Source: Sinorhizobium fredii (lineage in GTDB: Bacteria; Pseudomonadota; Alphaproteobacteria; Rhizobiales; Rhizobiaceae). From it: DNA of 64,000 nucleotides. Where the stretch lies: NCBI RefSeq assembly GCF_002944405.1, contig NZ_CP024310.1, forward strand, positions 1,240,001-1,304,000, read 5' to 3'. The translations under genes were made by a program, and so were the position numbers. The notes beneath the pieces were generated by a model that was not told the origin of the DNA, made no database searches, and saw only the letters and a list, made by a program, of their open reading frames with translations. Positions 36,066 to 42,536 of this stretch are shown in pieces (positions within the stretch are counted from its first letter, which is position 1; every line of letters starts with the position of its first letter).

Positions 36066-36104
36066 TCGAAAATGAAACAGGTTCATCAATCGATATCGAA
36101 AATG
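36066..36104. promoter_or_regulatory. Direct repeats TCGAAAATG, 30 bp apart, between bkdR and the E1 gene
   Basis: TCGAAAATG occurs at 36066-36074 and 36096-36104, exactly 30 bp (about three helical turns) apart, in the AT-rich divergent promoter region. This suits a multimeric Lrp-type regulator. Confidence 0.4.
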
Positions 36105-36176
36105 CTGCAAGATTGAAACCGATTTGCGCCCGAGGCGAGCTACTCTTCCAGTGAGGAACCTGGAGGAGATAAGGCA

Positions 36177-38255
36177 ATGGGACAGGCTGCACTCAAACCG
36201 GACCGCCGGAACGCACCGGACGAGAGCATCGACTGGAAGCGGGTGGTGCATCTCACGCTTCTGTCCCGCGAACTCGACGAGATGGAGGAGAAACGCCTCG
36301 TCCCTGAGAAGAAGGTCCTCTATCAGTTTTCGGCCCGCGGCCATGACATGGCGCAGATCCTCTTGGGGCTGAAGCTCACGGGTAAGCATGACGCAGCCTG
36401 CGGCTATTACCGTTCCCGCCCACTGCTGCTGTCGCTCGGCGTCGATCCGGCCGACGCGCTCGGCTCGGCCATGGCGCGCGCCGGCGGCTATTCCGACGGC
36501 CGCGACATCGGCGTCGTCTTCAACTATCCCAATCCGAACGGCGCCTCGGCGCTGCCGATGTGCGGCGGCGTCGGATCGCAATACACGCCGACGGCCGGAT
36601 GGGCGCAGGCGATCGCCTATTTCAGCAAGCACCTCAAAAACCGGGATTACGACCGCGACATCGCCGTCGTCCTCGGCGGCGACGCTTCGGTCGCCTCCAA
36701 CGGCTTCTGGTCGGCGCTGACGGTCGCCACGACGCAGAGCCTGCCGATGCTCTTTTATATCGAAGACAACGGCTTCGGCATTTCGGTCCCCTCGACCTTG
36801 CAGACACCCGAGGGCAACATCGCCGCCAATCTCGCGGCCTGGAAAAACCTCACCATTCTCGATGGCGACGGCTCTGATCCGGAGGAAGCCGCACGGCTCA
36901 CCGGAGGCGCCGTGGACCTCGTTCGCGACGAACGCCGGCCCGTCCTGCTGCGCCTGCGGGTGCCCCGCCTCGAGGGACACAGCTTCCAGGACACGCAGGC
37001 CTACAAGAGCGAAGAGCTCGTCAGAAGCGAATGGGCGCGCGACCCGTTGCCGCGGCTGAAGGACTATCTGGTTCCTGCCGTCTTGAGCGAAAGGGAATGG
37101 GAAGAGGTCGCCGGCGCTGCCGGGGCGGCGGCCGAACAGGCACGCCTGGAGGCCGAGTCGCGGCCGGTCGCCGATCCCGCAACGCTGACCCGCAATGTCT
37201 TCTTCGAGGGCGAGATGCAGGCGATGGGCGGACAGCACTGTAGCGGTTACCAACCACCCGCAGCGACCGACACGCCGACGGGCGACGGCCAGCGGATCAA
37301 CATGGTGACCGCAATCCGGCGGACGCTCGACCTCGAAATGTCGATCAATGACAAGGTCATCCTGTTCGGCGAGGATATCGGCCCCAAGGGCGGCGTCCAT
37401 GCCGTGACCCTCGGATTGCAGGAGAAATACGGCGCGGCCCGCGTGTTCGACACCTCGCTTTCGGAGGAAGGCATCGTCGGCCGCGCCGTCGGAATGGCGC
37501 TCGCCGGCCTCGTGCCCGTTCCCGAAATCCAGTTCCGCAAATATGCGGAACCGGCGATGGAACAGATCAATGATTGCGGCACGGTCCGCTGGCGCACGAA
37601 CAACCGCTTCGCCGCCCCGATCGTCCTGCGCATGCCGGGCGGCTTCTTCAAATGCGGCGACCCGTGGCACAGCCAGACGAACGAGGTCGCCTTCGTCCAC
37701 CAGCCGGGCTGGAAGGTCGCCGTTCCCTCCAACGCCGAGGATGCCGTCGGGCTCCTCAGAACGTCGTTGCGCGGCAACGACCCGGTGATCTTCTTCGAGC
37801 ACCGCGCCATGCTGGACCATGCCTGGGCGCGCCGCCCCTATCCAGGGGACGCCTTCGCCCTGCCCTTCGGCAAGGCGAAGTTCACGCGCCAAGGCAAAGA
37901 CGTCACGATCGTCACCTGGGGCGCGATGGTGCACCGCTGCGAGGAGGCGGCAGAGGGGATTTCCGCCGACGTTATCGACCTCAGGACATTGATGCCCTGG
38001 GACCGCGACGCGGTGCTTTCCTCGGTCCGCCGCACCCGCCGCTGCCTGATCGTTCACGAGGATCTCGGCACTGCCGGTTTCGGTGCCGAAATCGCCGCGG
38101 CCGTCGCCGACGAAGCCTTCATCGATCTCGACGCTCCGGTCTCGCGGCTCACCATGCCGGATATTCCAAGTCCCCATAATCCGGTCCTGCTCGACTGGGC
38201 GGTCCCCTCGACGGAACGGATCCGCCGGAAAATCACCGATCTGCTGGAGTATTGA
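36177..38255 (+). CDS. Branched-chain 2-oxoacid dehydrogenase E1, fused alpha and beta subunits
   Basis: 692 residues, the length of E1 alpha plus E1 beta joined. The alpha half (about 1-350) has the thiamine-diphosphate motif GGDASVASNGFWSAL and EDNGFGISVP. After a linker near GGQHCSGYQPPA, the beta half starts at INMVTAIRRTLDLEM and contains LFGEDIGPKGGVHAVT and SLSEEGIVGRAVGMALAG. It decarboxylates branched-chain 2-oxoacids and acylates the lipoyl group of E2. A GGAGGAG lies upstream of the ATG. No frame break separates the halves. E2 follows after two bases. Confidence 0.88.
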   Translation: MGQAALKPDRRNAPDESIDWKRVVHLTLLSRELDEMEEKRLVPEKKVLYQFSARGHDMAQILLGLKLTGKHDAACGYYRSRPLLLSLGVDPADALGSAMARAGGYSDGRDIGVVFNYPNPNGASALPMCGGVGSQYTPTAGWAQAIAYFSKHLKNRDYDRDIAVVLGGDASVASNGFWSALTVATTQSLPMLFYIEDNGFGISVPSTLQTPEGNIAANLAAWKNLTILDGDGSDPEEAARLTGGAVDLVRDERRPVLLRLRVPRLEGHSFQDTQAYKSEELVRSEWARDPLPRLKDYLVPAVLSEREWEEVAGAAGAAAEQARLEAESRPVADPATLTRNVFFEGEMQAMGGQHCSGYQPPAATDTPTGDGQRINMVTAIRRTLDLEMSINDKVILFGEDIGPKGGVHAVTLGLQEKYGAARVFDTSLSEEGIVGRAVGMALAGLVPVPEIQFRKYAEPAMEQINDCGTVRWRTNNRFAAPIVLRMPGGFFKCGDPWHSQTNEVAFVHQPGWKVAVPSNAEDAVGLLRTSLRGNDPVIFFEHRAMLDHAWARRPYPGDAFALPFGKAKFTRQGKDVTIVTWGAMVHRCEEAAEGISADVIDLRTLMPWDRDAVLSSVRRTRRCLIVHEDLGTAGFGAEIAAAVADEAFIDLDAPVSRLTMPDIPSPHNPVLLDWAVPSTERIRRKITDLLEY

Positions 38256-38257
38256 GC

Positions 38258-39478
38258 ATGGGCGACCTCATCGACATCAACGCCCCCATCGAGCAGGAGG
38301 GGACGAAGGCCGTCGTCCGCAACTGGCTGAAGAAAATCGGCGAAAGCGTGAAGTCGGGCGACCCGCTGGTCGAGCTCGAAACCGACAAGGTGACCCAGGA
38401 AGTCCCCGCCCCGGCCGACGGCATTCTCACGCAAATCCTCATGGAGAACGGCGACGATGCCGTGCCCGGCGCCGTTCTCGGCCGGATCGGCAGCGAAACA
38501 CTCGGTCGTGAGCAGGTCGCCGTGCCGGCGCAGGGGTCGGCCCTGAGGACGCCCGGCGATGCGGGGGCACCGCATTTCTCTCCCGCCGTACGCCACGCGG
38601 CCGAGGAATACGGGATCGATCCGACGACCATTGCCGGCACCGGCCGGGACGGCCGCGTCACCCGCGCGGACATGGACAGGGCCTTCGCGCAAAGGCCGGA
38701 AGGCCGCGCTCCGGTGCCCGAGGCGAGGCCCACCCAACCGCCACCTCGGATGGAACCGGCGGAGAAGGGCACCTTGCTGCGTTCGCGAAAGATAGCGCAC
38801 AGCGGCATGCGCAGCTCGATCGCCGCACATATGCTCTCGTCGGCGACCACCGCGCCGCACGTGACCGCCGTCTTCGAAGCCGATTTCTCGGCGGTCATGC
38901 GCCACCGGAACGCGCATAAGGCGAAGCTGGCGGCGGAGGGCATCACTCTCTCCTATACCGCCTATATCGTTTCCGCCTGCGTGGCGGCGATGCGCGCCGT
39001 CCCCGAAGTCAACAGCCGCTGGCACGAGGATGCGCTCGAAGTTTTCGACGAGATCAATATCGGCGTCGGAACCGCGCTCGGCGACAAGGGACTGATCGTG
39101 CCGGTGATCCACCAGGCCCAGGATCTCCCCTTCGCCGGGATTGCGGCGAAGCTGCAGGACCTAACTGCCCGGGCACGGGCAAACGCCCTCGGCCCCGACG
39201 ACGTTAGGGGTGGCACCTTCACCATTTCGAACCATGGCGTATCGGGCTCCTTGCTTGCGACACCGATCATCATCAACCAGCCGCAATCGGCGATCCTCGG
39301 GATTGGAAAACTCGAGAAGCGGGTCGTTGTGCGCGAGATCGACGGCGTCGACACGATCCAGGTGCGGCCGATGGCCTATGTGTCGCTGACCATCGACCAC
39401 CGGGCGCTCGACGGCCATCAGACGAACATGTGGCTCACCCATTTTGTCCAGGCCCTTGCGACCTGGCCCCATGAATAA
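38258..39478 (+). CDS. Dihydrolipoamide acyltransferase E2 of the 2-oxoacid dehydrogenase
   Basis: 406 residues. An N-terminal lipoyl domain (VELETDKVTQEVPAPADG, lipoyl Lys near residue 46), a linker, a peripheral-subunit binding domain (HFSPAVRHAAEEYGIDPTTI to GRDGRVTRADM) and a C-terminal catalytic domain ending SLTIDHRALDGHQTNMW with the catalytic His and Asp. It transfers the acyl group to CoA. The ATG is two bases after the E1 stop. No E3 (dihydrolipoamide dehydrogenase) gene follows, so E3 must be shared from elsewhere. Confidence 0.9.
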   Translation: MGDLIDINAPIEQEGTKAVVRNWLKKIGESVKSGDPLVELETDKVTQEVPAPADGILTQILMENGDDAVPGAVLGRIGSETLGREQVAVPAQGSALRTPGDAGAPHFSPAVRHAAEEYGIDPTTIAGTGRDGRVTRADMDRAFAQRPEGRAPVPEARPTQPPPRMEPAEKGTLLRSRKIAHSGMRSSIAAHMLSSATTAPHVTAVFEADFSAVMRHRNAHKAKLAAEGITLSYTAYIVSACVAAMRAVPEVNSRWHEDALEVFDEINIGVGTALGDKGLIVPVIHQAQDLPFAGIAAKLQDLTARARANALGPDDVRGGTFTISNHGVSGSLLATPIIINQPQSAILGIGKLEKRVVVREIDGVDTIQVRPMAYVSLTIDHRALDGHQTNMWLTHFVQALATWPHE

Positions 39479-39552
39479 CGCTGACGTGCTGGTCATACGC
39501 GGATCCGATAGTGAGCCACCAATGGCGGCAGCCCGCCAGCGGCAGTCACCGG

Positions 39553-39708
39553 CTAGCGCGAAGCGTTCGTCTTCTCGAGCTTCGGCACCGTCCAATAGCG
39601 GCCGTCACCGGAATGGCGCTCCGCGGCCCAGAGCGGTCCGAGCCAGATGAGCAACAGACCGGCCGCCAGCGGCAAAGCCAGAACCGCAACGAACAGGACA
39701 GCTTGCAT
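39553..39708 (-). CDS. Small single-span membrane protein (51 residues), hypothetical
   Basis: Minus-strand ATG at 39708 to TAG at 39553-39555. One hydrophobic span (AVLFVAVLALPLAAGLLLIW) is followed by LGPLWAAERHSGDGRYW and a basic tail KLEKTNASR. A GGGA lies about nine bases upstream. It fills an otherwise empty gap between the E2 gene and the nitrate cluster. No known family recognised. Confidence 0.5.
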   Translation of the reverse strand: MQAVLFVAVLALPLAAGLLLIWLGPLWAAERHSGDGRYWTVPKLEKTNASR

Positions 39709-40035
39709 AGCAACAATTCCCATGCTCTTCAGCCGTCAGCTTTGCTGACGTCTGCAACTTACAACCGGCCGGGTCTGCGAAAAGTTCCAATCGAGGTCGG
39801 TGCGGCTGTTCCCGCCCGATGTTCGACTCAGGTCGGGCATCGAGGTACGTACAGGGACCGCGTCGGTTGCCGGCTCCGCTCGCCCACCATCGAAGGTCGA
39901 AATTGCGGCTCATTTTTTACGCAGCCAAGCGTGTACCATTGAGCATCTTGCCCTAAATTTGATCAATTATCTCATTCGCAAATTATTTAGGCACAGACAT
40001 ATTGCGAAAGTTGCTGCACTGCATCATGATGCAGC
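39709..40035. other. Intergenic region upstream of the NasT-like gene
   Basis: About 330 bases without a supported gene. The last 100 are AT-rich and should contain the NasT promoter. A 14-bp perfect palindrome lies at the end (listed separately). Confidence 0.4.
40020..40033 (+). promoter_or_regulatory. Perfect palindrome TGCATCATGATGCA abutting the NasT start
   Basis: The 14-bp palindrome ends two bases before the ATG and occupies the place where a ribosome site would be; no other AGG-type site is visible. It may be an operator or may control translation. Confidence 0.45.
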
Positions 40036-40626
40036 ATGTCGCATCGAGATCTGACCATCCTAGTCATTGACGAGAACGCCATTCGCGCCTCGATCATCGA
40101 GGAAGGTCTGCGCGAAGCGGGCCACCGCAATGTTACGGTCATCCATGAAGTCCATGGGGTGGCGCGGATCATCGAGACGCTGCAGCCCGATGTGATCGTC
40201 ATCGATATCGAGAATCCCAACCGGGACATGATGGAACACCTCTTCCAGCTGACGCGCACCGTCGGCCGGCCGATCGCCATGTTCGTCGACCGCTCCGATA
40301 CGGCCTCGATCGAGGCCGCGGTCGAGGCCGGCGTCTCGGCCTACGTGATCGACGGGCTGAGAAAGGAACGGGTCAAGCCGATCCTCGACATGGCCGTCAG
40401 CCGCTTCAACGCCTTCAGCCGGCTGCAGCGCGAACTGGCCGAGGCGAAATCGGCGCTCGAGGAGCGCAAACTCGTCGAACGAGCCAAGGGCATTCTCATG
40501 AAAATGCGAGGGCTTTCCGAGGAGGAGGCCTTCACGCTGCTTCGCCAGACCGCGATGAACGAGAAGAAGAAGATCTCGGAAATCGCGCAGAGCGTGGTGA
40601 CCGCCGCCGGATTGCTGATCCGATGA
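40036..40626 (+). CDS. nasT: NasT-type ANTAR antitermination regulator
   Basis: 196 residues. The N-terminal receiver-like domain has LTILVIDENAIRASIIEEGL and DVIVIDIENPNRD at the usual phospho-acceptor region. A coiled segment (ELAEAKSALEERKLVERAKG) leads to a C-terminal ANTAR domain: AKGILMKMRGLSEEEAFTLL then RQTAMNEKKKISEIAQSVV. ANTAR proteins bind paired hairpins in leader RNA and prevent termination. The adjacent NasS-like gene and nirB leader indicate control of nitrate and nitrite reductase expression. Confidence 0.92.
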   Translation: MSHRDLTILVIDENAIRASIIEEGLREAGHRNVTVIHEVHGVARIIETLQPDVIVIDIENPNRDMMEHLFQLTRTVGRPIAMFVDRSDTASIEAAVEAGVSAYVIDGLRKERVKPILDMAVSRFNAFSRLQRELAEAKSALEERKLVERAKGILMKMRGLSEEEAFTLLRQTAMNEKKKISEIAQSVVTAAGLLIR

Positions 40627-40672
40627 GGGACGGACGCCACGCGAAGCGAGCAGCGCGTCGGGAGAGACCGGA

Positions 40673-41977
40673 GTGAATGCATTGACGAATTTCGACGAGT
40701 CCAAGGCGAGCAAGCTCGCCGCCGGCGAGGCCCTGCCGGTTCCGTCCATCGTGGCAGCCGAAGGGCCGCGCACCGTGCGCGCCGGCTTCATTCCGCTCGT
40801 CGATGCGGCCGTGCTGATCGCCGCAGCCGAGTTCGGCTTCGCGCAAAAGCAAGGCATCACCCTCGATCTGGTGAAGGATGTCTCCTGGGCGAATATGCGC
40901 GACCGGCTGGCCTTTCGTCAGTTCGACGTCGCGCATATGCTCTCGCCCATGCCGGTCGCGGCGATGCTCGGACTCGGCTCCAACCCGTCGCCGACGACCA
41001 CGCCCTTCTCGCTCGGGCGCGGCGGCAATGCGATCACCCTGTCGACGCGGCTCTATGCCGAGATGAGGAGGGAGGGCGAACTCGACACGAGCGACAACGC
41101 TCTGGCCAATGCGCAAGCCCTGGCGGCGGTGATCCGTCGCGACCGGGCCGCCGGTCGTCCGCCGCTGACGCTTGGCGTCACTTATCCGTTTTCCTCGCAT
41201 AATTACGAGTTCCGCTATTGGCTTGCCGCAGGCGGCGTCGATCCGGACCGCGACGTCAAGCTCGTCGTCGTACCGCCGCCGATGACATCCGACGCGCTGG
41301 CGGCCGGGGCGATCGACGGCTTTTGCGTCGGCGCTCCCTGGAACATGGTGGCCTCGGAACGCGGCGTCGGCCGCATCGTTGCGACCAAGCAGGACATCTG
41401 GCCGTCGGCGCCGGAAAAGGTGATCGGCATGCGGCCCGACTGGGCCGAGGCCAATCCAGAGACCGTTTCGCGACTGCTCGTCGCGCTCGATGCCGCCGCC
41501 CGCTGGTGCGACGCGGCGGAGAACCGCGCGGCTCTTGCAGAGGTCCTTTCCGCGCAGCGCTACGTCGCCGCCTCCGTCGATATCCTGCGACGGGTGCTGG
41601 CCGGTCAATTCACCATCGATCCCGAAGGCAACCAGCGGGTGGTCGACGACTATTTCGTCTTCCACGCCGGCTCGGCCAATTTCCCCCGCCCGAGCCAGGC
41701 GCTCTGGACCTACAGCCAAATGGTCCGCTGGGGACAGGCGGCTTTGTCCCCCGAGGGGCTGGAGGCGAGCGTTTCCGCCTACCGGCCCGACCTCTACCGC
41801 CGCGCGCTCGGACAAGCGGCCCCGCCGGCGGAGACCGATATTGTCCTCGAAGGCGCAATGCCCGGCGACGGCTTCATGGATGGACACGTCTTCGACCCCA
41901 AGCGGATCGGGGAATATATCGAGAGCTTCCCAGTGAAGGCGGCGGGGCTTCCCCCCGCCTCGCTCGACGACGTCTGA
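40673..41977 (+). CDS. nasS: NasS-type nitrate sensor (NrtA-like, cytoplasmic)
   Basis: 434 residues from a GTG at 40673. The NrtA/CmpA-type ligand-binding fold is clear: TVRAGFIPLVDAAVLIAAAE, SWANMRDRLAFRQFDVAHML, GAPWNMVASERGVGRIVATK. Unlike transporter NrtA it has no signal peptide or lipobox, so it should stay in the cytoplasm. In such clusters NasS holds NasT inactive until nitrate or nitrite binds. No nitrate permease genes follow it, which supports a sensor role over transport. Confidence 0.88.
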   Translation: MNALTNFDESKASKLAAGEALPVPSIVAAEGPRTVRAGFIPLVDAAVLIAAAEFGFAQKQGITLDLVKDVSWANMRDRLAFRQFDVAHMLSPMPVAAMLGLGSNPSPTTTPFSLGRGGNAITLSTRLYAEMRREGELDTSDNALANAQALAAVIRRDRAAGRPPLTLGVTYPFSSHNYEFRYWLAAGGVDPDRDVKLVVVPPPMTSDALAAGAIDGFCVGAPWNMVASERGVGRIVATKQDIWPSAPEKVIGMRPDWAEANPETVSRLLVALDAAARWCDAAENRAALAEVLSAQRYVAASVDILRRVLAGQFTIDPEGNQRVVDDYFVFHAGSANFPRPSQALWTYSQMVRWGQAALSPEGLEASVSAYRPDLYRRALGQAAPPAETDIVLEGAMPGDGFMDGHVFDPKRIGEYIESFPVKAAGLPPASLDDV

Positions 41978-42129
41978 GCGATAAGCTGCTCGTTTCAACG
42001 GCAGAGGCTTCCCTTGAATGCCGCATCGCACAAAAATTAATCACAACACACCGTGTTTATTTATTGGGCAGACCTGCCGCGTTAGAAATTCCATTGCGAA
42101 TTCAATTAGATAAGCGAATAATCCGAAAC

Positions 42130-42145
42130 TGGCACGACGTTTGCT
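42130..42145 (+). promoter_or_regulatory. Sigma-54 (-24/-12) promoter for the nitrite/nitrate reductase operon
   Basis: TGGCACG-ACGT-TTGCT. The GG at 42131-42132 and GC at 42143-42144 have the required 12-base offset, and the match to YTGGCACG-N4-TTGCW is essentially perfect. Transcription should start near 42156. An upstream dyad AACAC-ACC-GTGTT (42045-42057) may bind an activator. NtrC is the expected one. Confidence 0.8.
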
Positions 42146-42155
42146 TTTGTAAAAT

Positions 42156-42334
42156 TGCTTTAGTCAACGGCGATTGAAAGCGAGCTCGGGCGCCGCCAGC
42201 GCCCGTCAAAGACACCGACGTCGCAAGGCTTTGCCTCCAAGGGGATTTCTTCCAGGTCCCGGAGCGCAAATGTCCAAGCGGCGTTTTTTTGTGCCGGTCC
42301 CGGACCGGCCGGCAAATTTTGAGGAAACGTGCAC
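42156..42334 (+). promoter_or_regulatory. Long untranslated leader, probable NasT-responsive antiterminator
   Basis: From the predicted start near 42156 to the first ORF at 42335. Elements include a 7-bp stem CGGGCGC/GCGCCCG (42187-42205), a short AGGC-TTT-GCCT hairpin (42226-42236), the T7 run at 42284-42290 preceded by GCGGCG, and a 7-bp stem GCCGGTC-CCG-GACCGGC (42293-42309). Presence of NasT and NasS genes just upstream makes an ANTAR target likely. I could not assign the two hexaloop hairpins with certainty. Confidence 0.55.
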
Positions 42335-42529
42335 ATGACCAGGACCTCGATGGGCGGGCCACTCCGCCGCAGTCCCCCGAAGACAGCCGCAACGGGCGCG
42401 TCAAACCGCGCCTATCTGCGGGACCGGGTTTTGGCCATCCATCCGATCCTCAATCGAACCCACCTGAACTGTCGCGAAGTCGTGCTCTCTCTCGCCGAGC
42501 GACGCCACTTCGTCGAAGCTGCGGAGTAA
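42335..42529 (+). CDS. Small ORF (64 residues) between the leader and nirB
   Basis: ATG at 42335 with GAGG ten bases upstream, TAA at 42527-42529, seven bases before the nirB ATG. The first third is basic and disordered (MTRTSMGGPLRRSPPKT). The rest is a likely helix with SNRAYLRDRVLAIHPIL and VVLSLAERRHFVEAAE. The nirB ribosome site (GGAG) lies inside its last codons, so translation is probably coupled. No family recognised. It could be a leader peptide or a real small protein. Confidence 0.55.
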   Translation: MTRTSMGGPLRRSPPKTAATGASNRAYLRDRVLAIHPILNRTHLNCREVVLSLAERRHFVEAAE

Positions 42530-42536
42530 TTACCCA

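Noticed and set aside
35658..38177. 839-codon open frame on the minus strand opposite the E1 gene
   Set aside because: It is a high-GC antisense shadow: the plus-strand frame has full E1 motifs, and the antisense product has no family features and continues from the real bkdR region in a different frame.
39989..40010. GGCACAGACATATTGC upstream of nasT as a sigma-54 promoter
   Set aside because: The GG-to-GC offset is 14 bases where 12 is required, so it does not meet the -24/-12 rule.
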